Positions 41,860-49,476 of a stretch of DNA of 64,000 bases are shown here, in pieces. The notes under the pieces were generated by a model. The model was not told the DNA's origin, made no database searches, and saw nothing but the letters and a program-made list of their open reading frames with translations. How positions within the stretch are numbered: the first letter of the stretch is position 1; every line of letters begins with the position of its first letter. Position numbers and translations under genes: made by a program. Source of the stretch: Streptomyces griseocarneus (GTDB lineage Bacteria; Actinomycetota; Actinomycetes; Streptomycetales; Streptomycetaceae); assembly GCF_014655595.1 (NCBI RefSeq), contig NZ_BNBL01000001.1, forward strand, positions 1,094,310 through 1,158,309. The letters are read 5' to 3'.

Positions 41860-42509
41860 GCGGCCGTCAGCAGCAGCGGGCGCAGCCGGCCCTTGCGGGC
41901 CCGCTCGACCCAGGGCGCCCCCCGGGTCGCGAACACCGTCAGGGGAGCCGCCAGCGCGATGCCGACCAGCGCCCCGAGGGCCACGTCGTGCGGATAGTGC
42001 ACCCCGATCCACACCCGGGAGGCGGCCATGGCCACCGCGGCCGGCACGGCCAGCGCCCCCAGCCTGCGGTCGACGAGCCACAGCGCGGCCGCCGCCGCGA
42101 AGGCGATCACCGCGTGATTGCTGGGGAAGGACCAGTCACCCGAGGCCGGGCACGACTCCAGCGTGAAGCTGCCCGGGATGGACCGGCACGGCCGCTCCTC
42201 CCGCACCAGCGCCTTCAGCGCCAGGTCCACGCCGTACACCACCGCCAGCACCAGCGGCGTGGCCAGCACCCGGGCCATCATCGGCGAGTCCGAGCGCCGC
42301 GCCCGCCACCAGGCCGCGAGCACCAGTGCGGCGAACAGCCCCAGCCCGAAGGCGGACCAGGTGACGACCGTGTCGTTCAGCAGCCAGGGAGCGCGCCGCG
42401 CGTCGCGGGTGATGTCGGTGTAGAGGCCGCCGTCGATGCCCGAGCCGTCGAACGCGGGCCAGGGAGCGGGGCGGAGGAGGAGCCCGAACGCCTGGGGTAT
42501 GTCCTTCAT
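41856..42509 (-). CDS. PAP2-family membrane phosphatase (first copy)
   Basis: The 217-residue membrane protein carries all three PAP2 phosphatase motifs: KALVREERPC, PSNHAVIAF and SRVWIGVHYPHDV. The layout resembles bacterial undecaprenyl-diphosphate phosphatases of the BcrC type, which have an outward-facing active site. The ATG at 42509 overlaps the DedA stop (ATGA), and its own stop overlaps the next PAP2 start. The three genes are therefore translated as one block. Confidence 0.9.
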   Translation of the reverse strand: MKDIPQAFGLLLRPAPWPAFDGSGIDGGLYTDITRDARRAPWLLNDTVVTWSAFGLGLFAALVLAAWWRARRSDSPMMARVLATPLVLAVVYGVDLALKALVREERPCRSIPGSFTLESCPASGDWSFPSNHAVIAFAAAAALWLVDRRLGALAVPAAVAMAASRVWIGVHYPHDVALGALVGIALAAPLTVFATRGAPWVERARKGRLRPLLLTAA

Positions 42510-43228
42510 CGCTGTCCTCCGTCGGTGCGCGTGACGATCGTCGGTGCCTCGGCGGCGCCCCGGCGGCGGCCGCGCAACAGCTCGAAGGCGAGCGGCAGCA
42601 GCGACAGCACGACCACGGCGGCCACGAGGGGCAGAAGATACCGGTCCACGCCGGGAAGGGCGGAGCCGAGCCCGAAACCGGCCATCACCAGCCCCACCGT
42701 CCACAGCAGCCCGCCCGCCACCTGCCACACCACGAAGGTGCGCGCGCCGACCCCCAGCGCCCCGGCGAGGGGGTTGAGGACCGTGCGCACCACCGGGACG
42801 AAGCGGGCCAGGACGATCGCCCGGGCGTGACCGTAGCGGCCGAGCAACTCCTCGGCCCGCGCGGCGCCTTCGTGCAGCCGTTTGTTGCGGGAGCGGGCCA
42901 GTAGCGCCCTGCCACCCCGCCGGCCGAGGACGTAGCCGCACTGCGCGCCCGCCAGGGCGCCCACCACGGAGGCGGCCAGCACCTGCGCCAGATCGAGGTG
43001 CGGCCCGGAGTGCGCGCCCGCCCGGCACAGCAGGCCGGCGGTGAACAGCAGGGAGTCGCCGGGCAGGAAGAAGCCGACGAGCAGGCCGGTCTCCGCGAAC
43101 AGCACCACGGCGACGCCGAGCGCGCCGAAGGAGGCCAGCAGCGACGAGGCGTCGAGGACGTTGACGGCCAGCGGGGGAAGAGCCGGCGGTGGGAAAGGGG
43201 GTGCGAGCACGAGTGCCGGGCCTCCCAT
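42506..43228 (-). CDS. DedA-family membrane protein
   Basis: DedA proteins include the recently recognised undecaprenyl-phosphate translocases. The 240-residue protein has the family features: LFAETGLLVGFFLPGDSLLF near the N-terminus, a re-entrant AASVVGALAGAQCGYVLGRR region, and the arginine motif ARFVPVVRTVLNPLAG. The start at 43228 is the most complete ATG, though no clear ribosome site is seen. It is translationally coupled to two PAP2 phosphatases. Confidence 0.88.
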   Translation of the reverse strand: MGGPALVLAPPFPPPALPPLAVNVLDASSLLASFGALGVAVVLFAETGLLVGFFLPGDSLLFTAGLLCRAGAHSGPHLDLAQVLAASVVGALAGAQCGYVLGRRGGRALLARSRNKRLHEGAARAEELLGRYGHARAIVLARFVPVVRTVLNPLAGALGVGARTFVVWQVAGGLLWTVGLVMAGFGLGSALPGVDRYLLPLVAAVVVLSLLPLAFELLRGRRRGAAEAPTIVTRTDGGQR

Positions 43229-43356
43229 GGTCGAGGGCGGACACGGTCGGGGGGTGAAGACATCGGGGCGGAGACATAAGAATCCCCCTGCCCCGGGGCC
43301 CGTACACCCGGAGCAGAGGGAATTCAGTGCAACCGACGTGAGTTCCGACGTGATCG

Positions 43357-43749
43357 TCAGCCGTTGGCCGAACCGTTGCCCGAGATGATCGGGATCTCGT
43401 CGAGGAGGTGCGACAGCGGGTCGTCGCCGTCGTTGATCGTCGAGTTGTCGGTGCACTGCTGCTGCTGCTGCGACGTGAGGATCGGAATGTCCTGGAGGTC
43501 GATCGGAACCGCACCGAGCAGGCCCTGGAGGTTGATCTTCCCGATGCCCAGGCACGGCTTGTTGAGCGTGCCCTGGATCAGGCTCATCTGCGGGCTTTCC
43601 TCGCCCCCGGTCTTGGTGTTGCCGTAGCCGGTCTTCGCACCGTTGGCGTTGGCGACATCCGTGTCGTTGCCGATGGCCAGGGCGGGGGAGGCCATGGCGC
43701 CGACCGCGGAAGCCGTCACGGCGGCCGTGGCGAGTACCTTCTTGAACAC
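43357..43749 (-). CDS. Rodlin, aerial-hypha surface protein
   Basis: A 130-residue secreted protein clearly of the rodlin family (RdlA/RdlB), which forms the rodlet layer on Streptomyces aerial hyphae and spores with chaplins. The signal peptide ends in ASPALA. The mature start IGNDTDVANANGAKTGYGN and the conserved SPQMSLIQGTLNKPCLGIGK, QQQQCTDNSTI and LSHLLDEIPIIS blocks are all present, including both cysteines. The GTG at 43749 follows AAAGG. Only one copy is present here, although paired rodlin genes are common. Confidence 0.92.
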   Translation of the reverse strand: MFKKVLATAAVTASAVGAMASPALAIGNDTDVANANGAKTGYGNTKTGGEESPQMSLIQGTLNKPCLGIGKINLQGLLGAVPIDLQDIPILTSQQQQQCTDNSTINDGDDPLSHLLDEIPIISGNGSANG

Positions 43750-44069
43750 GTCTATGCCTTTCGATCGATCGGTGATTCTCACCGGGAAGCGATCTGAGTA
43801 ACTGCGCTTTATTCAAGAAGTTCCGGACTTTCACTCATTCGCGCCAGCGATCCATTCCCGGGGCGCTGCGGCCAACTCCTTTTGGTGAGCGGCTGGTAGC
43901 GTGCGCGGCGCGGCGGGTTTCTTCGGCCGTCGGCCCGCTCGGACAGCGCCCCCACAGCATGCGTCCGGGCGGGCTTTTGGATGCCCGGGGCATGCCGGGA
44001 ATCCGGTGATCCAATGGAGGGGGATCCGATGGAGATCCGATGGGGAGATCCGATGGAGGGAGATGCTCC
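43750..44069. other. Divergent intergenic region upstream of the rodlin
   Basis: This 320-bp non-coding region between the rodlin and monooxygenase genes must hold both promoters. The half next to the rodlin is comparatively A/T-rich; the half next to the monooxygenase contains four short direct repeats. No gene is seen. Confidence 0.55.
44008..44056 (+). repeat. Four GATCC(A/G)ATGG direct repeats upstream of monooxygenase
   Basis: GATCC(A/G)ATGG occurs at 44008, 44023, 44034 and 44047, with spacings of 15, 11 and 13 bases, ending just before the GGAGGGA ribosome site. Several copies include a potential Shine-Dalgarno sequence themselves. The cause may be slippage or a regulator site. Confidence 0.7.
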
Positions 44070-44384
44070 GTGACCGTTGAATACATCCGCTACCGCATCG
44101 CCGATCCCGAACGCCGCACGGCCTTCGAAAAAGGATGCGCCGCCGCGGCCGGGCACCTCTACGCCGCGCCCCAGTGCCTCGCCTACGAACTCTCGCGCGG
44201 AGTGGAGGAGCCCGAGTGCTACGTCCTGCGCATCGAGTGGTCCTCGGTCGAGGACCACGAGCAGGGTTTCCGGCACGGGCCGCACTTCGCCCCCTTCGCC
44301 GAAGCGGTGCGGCCGTACGCCGGTGACATCGAGGAGACGCGGCACTACGAGCGGGCACTGGTGGTGGACAAGCGACGTATGTGA
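44070..44384 (+). CDS. Antibiotic-biosynthesis-monooxygenase (ABM) domain protein
   Basis: A 104-residue dimeric alpha/beta-barrel protein of the ABM fold (VEYIRYRIADPERRTAFEKG, then CLAYELSRGVEEPECYVLRIEW, then HFAPFAEAVRPY). Small members are cofactor-free oxygenases, heme-degrading enzymes or simple dimer scaffolds; no discriminating residues are visible. Translation starts at a GTG with GGAGGGA a short distance upstream. Confidence 0.8.
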   Translation: MTVEYIRYRIADPERRTAFEKGCAAAAGHLYAAPQCLAYELSRGVEEPECYVLRIEWSSVEDHEQGFRHGPHFAPFAEAVRPYAGDIEETRHYERALVVDKRRM

Positions 44385-44453
44385 ACGGCGTGTGACACGT
44401 GCCACCCTCTTCCGGCACGCTGATCACCGCCGAAGGCGTATACCCTCGGTGCT

Positions 44454-44525
44454 GTGAATCTCGTCAAGCGCCGCCACGTGGACTTCGTCCGCGTCACGAG
44501 CATGTCCTGTCGCCACTCCGGCTGA
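44454..44525 (+). CDS. Cys-containing leader peptide (23 residues)
   Basis: The small frame reads MNLVKRRHVDFVRVTSMSCR followed by HSG. It matches the actinobacterial leader-peptide pattern with a basic RRHVD start and a terminal SCRxH-like motif. Such upstream peptides precede sulfur- and redox-related genes and probably sense cysteine-dependent translation. A -10-like TATACC lies about ten bases before the GTG and no ribosome site is visible, so the transcript is likely leaderless. A hairpin lies between it and the oxygenase gene. Confidence 0.75.
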   Translation: MNLVKRRHVDFVRVTSMSCRHSG

Positions 44526-44657
44526 CCTTCATGCCTACGCCCGCCCACTTCTGAGGGCCGTGGCCGCCGCTTCTTCTTTCTGCTTTACAGCTTCTCCTCA
44601 TCACGCCCTACCCGGCCCCGCCGCGCCCGCATACCCTTGCGTTTGGCCCCGGCGGGC

Positions 44658-44677
44658 CGTCCGGCTACCGCCGGACG
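44658..44677 (+). promoter_or_regulatory. Candidate attenuator hairpin before the oxygenase
   Basis: CGTCCGGC (44658-44665) pairs with GCCGGACG (44670-44677) around a 4-base loop, between the leader peptide and the oxygenase start. It could act as a conditional terminator or mask translation, depending on ribosome position. The regulatory role is inferred. Confidence 0.4.
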
Positions 44678-44709
44678 TTCACCGGGCCCTTTAACGCTGT
44701 GGACATCTC

Positions 44710-45729
44710 ATGATCAACGAGCTTCCCGTTCTGGACCTCTCCGCCGCCTCGGCGGGCCCCGAGGCCCGCGCCCGCTTCCATGACGCGCTGCACGGCGCCG
44801 CCCGCGACGTGGGCTTCTTCCACCTGACCGGCCACGGCATCACCCCCGCCGAGACCGAGGAACTGATGCGTGCGATGCGGAAGTTCTTCGCCCTCCCCGA
44901 GGCGGACCGGCTCGCGATCAGCAACCTCAACTCGCCCCACTTCCGCGGCTACACCCGCATCGGCGACGAGCGCACCGGCGGCAGCCGCGACTGGCGCGAC
45001 CAGCTCGACATCGGCGCCGAGCGCGCCCCGCACGTCCCCGCCCCGGACCAGCCCGGCTACTGGTGGCTCGACGGCCCCAACCAGTGGCCCGCCGCCCTGC
45101 CCGAGCTGCGCACCGCCGCCCTGCACTGGATCGAGCGGCTCAGCTCGGTGGCCGAGCGGCTGCTGCACGAGCTGCTCGCCGCGATCGGCGCGCCGGAGGA
45201 CTTCTACGACAAGGCCTTCGCCGACAGCCCCCACCTGCACCTCAAGCTCGTCCGCTACCCCGGCAGCGCCCCGGACGGCGCCGCCCAGGGCGTCGGCGCC
45301 CACAAGGACTACGGCTTCCTGACCCTGCTGCTGCAGGACGAGGTCGGCGGCCTGCAGGTGGAGGGGCCCGACGGAGGGTTCATCGACGTCCCGCCGATGC
45401 CGGGCGCGTTCGTGATCAACCTCGGCGAGCTGCTCGAGGTCGCCACCAACGGCTACCTCAAGGCCACCAACCACCGTGTGGTCAGCCCGCCCGGCACCCG
45501 CGAGCGCTACTCCGTGCCGTTCTTCTACAACCCCCGGCTGGACGCCCGGATCGAGCCGGTCCCCTTCGCCCACGCCGACAGCGCCCCGGGCGTCACGCAG
45601 GACGCGGCCAATCCGCTCTTCGCCGAGTACGGCCGCAACGAGATCAAGGGCTGGCTGCGCGCCCACCCGGGCGTCGCCCGCCGCTACCACGCGGAGCTGC
45701 TGGAGGGCGCCGGGGCGCCGGTCGGCTGA
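44710..45729 (+). CDS. Isopenicillin-N-synthase-family 2-oxoglutarate/Fe(II) dioxygenase
   Basis: A 339-residue non-heme iron oxygenase with the IPNS/plant-type double-stranded beta-helix. The N-terminal DIOX_N segment includes VGFFHLTGHGI. Iron ligands are GAHKDYGFLTLL (HxD) and the later His in KATNHRV, followed by the oxoglutarate-binding RxS in RERYSVPFF. The substrate is unknown; streptomycete members often hydroxylate small molecules. A Cys-containing leader peptide precedes it, suggesting control by sulfur amino-acid supply. It ends in a hairpin before the MNIO operon. Confidence 0.9.
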   Translation: MINELPVLDLSAASAGPEARARFHDALHGAARDVGFFHLTGHGITPAETEELMRAMRKFFALPEADRLAISNLNSPHFRGYTRIGDERTGGSRDWRDQLDIGAERAPHVPAPDQPGYWWLDGPNQWPAALPELRTAALHWIERLSSVAERLLHELLAAIGAPEDFYDKAFADSPHLHLKLVRYPGSAPDGAAQGVGAHKDYGFLTLLLQDEVGGLQVEGPDGGFIDVPPMPGAFVINLGELLEVATNGYLKATNHRVVSPPGTRERYSVPFFYNPRLDARIEPVPFAHADSAPGVTQDAANPLFAEYGRNEIKGWLRAHPGVARRYHAELLEGAGAPVG

Positions 45730-45737
45730 GCCGGCAC

Positions 45738-45767
45738 GCCCCGGCCGGCGTCCCGTCCGGCCGGGGC
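45738..45767 (+). terminator. Terminator between oxygenase gene and MNIO operon
   Basis: GCCCCGGCCGG (45738-45748) pairs with CCGGCCGGGGC (45757-45767). It lies nine bases after the oxygenase stop and separates that gene from the MNIO transcription unit. Confidence 0.7.
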
Positions 45768-45891
45768 CGTACCCGCTGACAAGATCACACCAAGGCTGCC
45801 TATCCTGCTGATCAAGGATTCATAAGGCATGCGGGGGGAATGACCTTCGTATAGGCGCTGAGCGCCACGGGGGATTCACGGGGGTGTGATC

Positions 45892-46728
45892 ATGAGTGTG
45901 CCGCTGGGCACGGGCGTCGGCTGGCGCCCGGAGATCGCCGAGGACATCGAGCGGCTGCAGGGCATCGACTGGGTGGAGGTCGTGGCGGAGAACGTCTGCC
46001 CCGGCCACCTCCCCGAACCGCTCGAGCGGCTGCTCGACCGCGGCACCACCGTGATCCCGCACGGCGTCTCCCTCGGCCTCGGCGGCGCGGACCGCCCCGA
46101 TCTCGCCCGGCTGATCGCGCTGGCCGAGCGGGCCGAGGCGCTCGGGGCGCCGCTGGTGAGCGAGCACATCGCCTTCGTCCGCGCCGGCGGCCCGCTGACC
46201 GGCACGTCGCGGATCGAGGCCGGCCACCTGCTGCCCGTGCCGCGCACCCGCGACGCCCTGGACGTGCTGTGCGCGAACGTGCGCATCGCCCAGCAGGTCC
46301 TTCCCGTCCCGCTCGCGCTGGAGAACGTCGCCGCGCTGCTGAACTGGCCGGACGAGGAGCTCACCGAGGCGCAGTTCCTCGGCGAGCTCGTCGAGCGGAC
46401 CGGCGTGCGGCTGCTGGTCGACGTCGCCAACCTCCACACCAACCACGTCAACCGCGGCGAAAGCCCGGCCGAGGTGCTCGACGGACTCCCGCTCGAGGCC
46501 ATCGCCTATGTGCACGTGGCCGGCGGCGTCGAGCGCGGCGGCGTGTGGCACGACACCCACGCCCACCCCGTCGGCCCGCCCGTGCTCGACGTCCTCGCCG
46601 AACTCTGCGCCCGCACGACACCGCCCGGCGTCCTGCTCGAGCGCGACGACGACTTCCCCGCCGCCGGCGAACTCGCGGCCGAACTCGACGCGATACGCGC
46701 CGTGGTCAAGGGGACCGTACGTGCCTGA
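45892..46728 (+). CDS. Multinuclear non-heme iron-dependent oxidase (MNIO, DUF692)
   Basis: The 278-residue TIM-barrel protein belongs to the DUF692 family that includes MbnB (methanobactin), TglH and bufferin enzymes. These use two or three irons to remodel cysteines in peptides. Expected metal and active-site positions are present: H57 (PHGVS), E91-H92 (SEHIAF), E144-N145 (LENV), D177 with H182, H208 (YVHVAG), D221-T-H223-A-H225 and E250-R-D. GGGGG lies seven bases before the ATG at 45892. It overlaps the partner gene by eight bases. Modification of cysteines in the downstream Cys-rich tail is my inference; the family and metal site are clear. Confidence 0.95.
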   Translation: MSVPLGTGVGWRPEIAEDIERLQGIDWVEVVAENVCPGHLPEPLERLLDRGTTVIPHGVSLGLGGADRPDLARLIALAERAEALGAPLVSEHIAFVRAGGPLTGTSRIEAGHLLPVPRTRDALDVLCANVRIAQQVLPVPLALENVAALLNWPDEELTEAQFLGELVERTGVRLLVDVANLHTNHVNRGESPAEVLDGLPLEAIAYVHVAGGVERGGVWHDTHAHPVGPPVLDVLAELCARTTPPGVLLERDDDFPAAGELAAELDAIRAVVKGTVRA

Positions 46729-47149
46729 CCGCGACACCGACGCGGCCCGGGAAAGACTCGCGGCCGCCCAGAACGCCCTGCTCTCGGCACTGGTCGCGGG
46801 CGCGACGCCGCCCGGCGGATTCGACCGGCGGCGCCTGGAGGTCCAGCGCCGGGCCCTGCTCGCCAAGCGCGCCGGCGTCGTCGCCAAGGTCGCGCCCGGC
46901 CTCGCGGACATCCTGGGCGAGGACCTGCGCCCGCTCTTCGAGGCGTACGCGCGCGAGCGCCCCATGACCGACGGCTATCGCCGTGACGCACTGGACTTCG
47001 CCGCACACGTCCTGGACCGCTCGGGTCCGGACGTGGCCGGGCGACGGGTACGGCTGGCCGCCTGGCTGGACGAGCAGCGCCCCTCCGACCCGGCCCCCCG
47101 TGGACTTCTGCGCCGCCTCACGTCGGCCTTCCGCAAGAAAGACAGGTGA
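46721..47149 (+). CDS. MNIO partner protein (putative substrate-recognition subunit)
   Basis: A 142-residue soluble, mainly helical protein that overlaps the MNIO gene by eight bases (GTG at 46721 after AAGGGGA). The central part ([20 protein letters not shown], then [19 protein letters not shown]) resembles small partner proteins encoded beside actinobacterial MNIOs. In other MNIO systems (MbnC, TglI, ChrI types) the partner binds the precursor and completes the active complex. No metal site or cysteine is seen here. The recognition role is inferred from position and overlap. Confidence 0.82.
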   Translation: MPDRDTDAARERLAAAQNALLSALVAGATPPGGFDRRRLEVQRRALLAKRAGVVAKVAPGLADILGEDLRPLFEAYARERPMTDGYRRDALDFAAHVLDRSGPDVAGRRVRLAAWLDEQRPSDPAPRGLLRRLTSAFRKKDR

Positions 47150-47153
47150 CACC

Positions 47154-48107
47154 ATGCTCGCCTTCCTGGCGCTGCTCGGCTTCGTGTTCCTCGTCGGTCC
47201 CTCGGCCTGGCTCCTGTCCATACGGGGGCAGGCGCGCGGTGCCGACATCCCCGTCCGGCGGATCAGTACGCCCGACGTGCTCGAAGTCGCCTACCTGCAG
47301 GACGGCGGATACCGCGTCGCCGACACCGTGATCACCCGCATGGTCACCGACGGACGGCTCGCCATCGGGTCCGACGGCAAGGTCAAGGTGGTCGAGGCGG
47401 TGGCCCGCGACGCCGTGGAGCGCGCGCTCCTGAGCGCGTGCGGTGCCGACTGGAGCACCAGGCTCAGCAAGCTCCGGACGGTGCTCCGCTGGAGTCCCGT
47501 GATGGACTCCTTCGAGCGTTCGCTGGGGGCGCGGGGTCTGCTGGTGTCGACGGCCACGCGGCAGTCGTGGGAGCGCGCCGCCAACACGCAGGTGGGCGGC
47601 CTGGTCTTCGCGGCGACCCTGGGGACGGGCCTGCTGTTCGCCCCCGGCTTCCGCGCCGCCGCGCTGCTCATGCTCGTCCTCGTCGTCGCCGGGATCGTCC
47701 TGCGCGTGAAGGGCGCCCCGCCCCGCTACTCCTGGCAGAACGCCACCGACCTCGGCGCCGAGTACCGCAATTACCTCGAGGTGCACGACCCCTGGAACGA
47801 GGAGGCGGACGAGGCGGCCCGCCTGGCCGGGCTCGTCGCCCGGTGCGGCTACGAGACCCTTCCCGACGGCGACCTGCGCGAGCAGCTCAAGAAGGCGCGG
47901 AAGGCGCCTTCGCGCCGTTCCTCCGCCGCCCGGGCGAGGAGCAGGAAGTCCTCGCACTCGTACTCCTCGTATTCGTCCTCCTCATCCTCGTACTCGTCGT
48001 CCTCGTCCTGCTCGATCGGTTCGAGCTGCTCGTCTTCCAGCAGCTGCTCGTCCTCCAGCAGCTGCTCCTCCTCCAGCTGCTCGTCGTCCAGCTGCGGCAG
48101 CAGCTGA
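47154..48107 (+). CDS. TIGR04222-type membrane protein with Ser/Cys-rich C-terminal tail, likely MNIO substrate
   Basis: A 317-residue membrane protein with helices at about 2-22, 147-164 and 166-184. Positive charges after helices 1 and 3 place residues 25-140 and the C-terminus in the cytoplasm. A folded cytoplasmic region (VLEVAYLQDGGYRVADTVIT) and a domain after helix 3 precede a basic linker and, from residue 266, a tail of 52 residues that is almost only Ser. The tail has three Tyr, one His and six Cys at 286, 292, 298, 304, 309 and 314. The start lies four bases after the partner stop. The tail resembles a peptide core fused to a membrane anchor. Confidence 0.92.
   Translation: MLAFLALLGFVFLVGPSAWLLSIRGQARGADIPVRRISTPDVLEVAYLQDGGYRVADTVITRMVTDGRLAIGSDGKVKVVEAVARDAVERALLSACGADWSTRLSKLRTVLRWSPVMDSFERSLGARGLLVSTATRQSWERAANTQVGGLVFAATLGTGLLFAPGFRAAALLMLVLVVAGIVLRVKGAPPRYSWQNATDLGAEYRNYLEVHDPWNEEADEAARLAGLVARCGYETLPDGDLREQLKKARKAPSRRSSAARARSRKSSHSYSSYSSSSSSYSSSSSCSIGSSCSSSSSCSSSSSCSSSSCSSSSCGSS
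48009..48095 (+). repeat. In-frame Cys-(Ser)n repeat coding for six spaced cysteines
   Basis: Codons for Cys recur with period 18, 18, 18, 15 and 15 bases. Near-identical units read AGC TGC TCG TCN TCC AGC and shorten towards the end. The regular period in one frame indicates growth by duplication or slippage of a coding unit, and every step keeps the reading frame. Confidence 0.9.
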
Positions 48108-48472
48108 CCGCCCCCGGCCCGGCCGCCGGGTTCGCCCGCGCGGCCGGCAACGCGCGGCGATTACCGGACAGTCGCGGCGCGTCGTGTCCGCTATCCGCCC
48201 GTGGCCTCGCGGCGGCGGCCGTCACGGGTGTTCACCCCGTTGACCTCTGACGGAACGTCACATTGCGGAGGGCTCCGCTCCTCTCGTGTGCTTCCTCGTG
48301 GGCGATCCTGTGCGACCGGATGTTTTCTTGTGCGCCGCCTTGTCCGGACGGGACACTCGTTCGGCAACTCTTGACATGGACGCGACGTGCGGTCGCGGCC
48401 GTGCCGCATGAATCCTCCCGTGCCCGGAAGCCGATGGCGTCGGGCGCACCCCCCTCACAGGAGGTCGGCGAG
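48108..48472. other. Non-coding stretch between MNIO operon and streptogrisin gene
   Basis: A 365-bp gap. It holds a possible terminator at its start, a TTGACA near 48374 that could be a -35 element without a clear -10 partner, and the AGGAGGT ribosome site at its end. No small gene was convincing. Confidence 0.5.
48135..48156 (+). terminator. Possible terminator of the MNIO operon
   Basis: CCGCGCG (48135-48141) pairs with CGCGCGG (48150-48156) with an 8-base loop, 28 bases beyond the stop. There is no T-run, which is common in Streptomyces but leaves this uncertain. Confidence 0.4.
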
Positions 48473-49375
48473 TTGAACCACTCACGCATACCCACGCTCC
48501 GGGCGGCCCTGGCCGTCGCCGGCGCCGTGGCCCTGGCCACCACCTCGCTCACCACGCAGAGCGCCGGCGCGGCGAGCGCCGCTCCGGCCGTGCCGCCCAC
48601 GGCCGCCGCCCTCACCGCGGCCCAGCGGGCGCTCGACGCCGAAGTCGCCGTTCCCGGCACCACCACGTACGTCGACCACAAGGCCGGCAAGGTCGTCGTC
48701 ACCCTCGACCGTACGGTCCGGGGCGCCGCGCTGGCGAAGGTGCGCGACGCCGTCGCCCCCCTCGGCGACAAGGCGACCGTCAAACGGACGGCCGGCGCGC
48801 TGCGGCCCCTCATCGCGGGCGGCGACGCCATCTGGGGCAGCGGAGTGCGCTGCTCGCTCGGCTTCAACGTCACCAAGGACGGCAAGCCGTACTTCCTCAC
48901 CGCCGGGCACTGCGGCAACGCCTCGGGCTCCTGGTCCGGGTCGCAGGGCGGCTCCCGCATCGGCACGACCGAGAAGTCGTCCTTCCCCGGCAACGACTAC
49001 GCCCTCGTGAAGTACACCGCCACCACGGACCACCCCAGCGCGGTGGACCTCTACGACGGCGGCCGGCAGACGATCAGCAAGGCCGGCGAGGCGACCGTCG
49101 GCGAGCACGTCTCGCGCAGCGGCAGCACCACCCAGGTCCACGACGGCGAGGTCACCGCTCTCGACGTCACCGTCAACTACCAGGAGGGACAGGTCAAAGG
49201 CCTGATCGGGACCACGGTCTGCGCGGAGCCCGGCGACAGCGGCGGCGCCCTCTTCGACGGCGAGACCGCGCTCGGCCTCACGTCCGGCGGCAGCGGCGAC
49301 TGCTCGTCCGGCGGCGAGACCTTCTTCCAGCCCGTGCCCGCCGCCCTCAGCGCCCTCGGGGCCCAGCTGCCCTGA
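48473..49375 (+). CDS. Secreted chymotrypsin-like serine protease (streptogrisin family, S1)
   Basis: A 300-residue pre-pro-protease. The signal peptide ([20 protein letters not shown]) is followed by a short pro-region that normally acts as a foldase. The mature part has the triad in [20 protein letters not shown] and [12 protein letters not shown], with paired cysteines. The translation start is a TTG at 48473 with a perfect AGGAGGT seven bases upstream, much better than any upstream in-frame codon. It is an extracellular nutrient-scavenging or developmental protease, convergent with the HTH regulator across a strong hairpin. Confidence 0.93.
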   Translation: MNHSRIPTLRAALAVAGAVALATTSLTTQSAGAASAAPAVPPTAAALTAAQRALDAEVAVPGTTTYVDHKAGKVVVTLDRTVRGAALAKVRDAVAPLGDKATVKRTAGALRPLIAGGDAIWGSGVRCSLGFNVTKDGKPYFLTAGHCGNASGSWSGSQGGSRIGTTEKSSFPGNDYALVKYTATTDHPSAVDLYDGGRQTISKAGEATVGEHVSRSGSTTQVHDGEVTALDVTVNYQEGQVKGLIGTTVCAEPGDSGGALFDGETALGLTSGGSGDCSSGGETFFQPVPAALSALGAQLP

Positions 49376-49393
49376 CCACCGGCCCCCACGGCA

Positions 49394-49427
49394 CGACCCC
49401 CGGGCGATCGCCTCCGCCCGGGGGTCG
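49394..49427. terminator. Bidirectional terminator
   Basis: A 13-bp perfect stem (CGACCCCCGGGCG with CGCCCGGGGGTCG) between the convergent protease and regulator genes; an outer CACGGCA/TTGCCGTG pairing extends it. Confidence 0.82.
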
Positions 49428-49476
49428 TTGCCGTGCGGGGGGCGTACCCGGCGGCCGTGACCGCAGCGGCCAGGCC

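Noticed and set aside
47940..48107. Ser/Cys tail as an assembly or microsatellite artefact
   Set aside because: The Cys phase is regular, the frame is unbroken to the stop, mixed serine codons are used, and the gene sits directly behind an MNIO and partner, so the tail is most likely functional.
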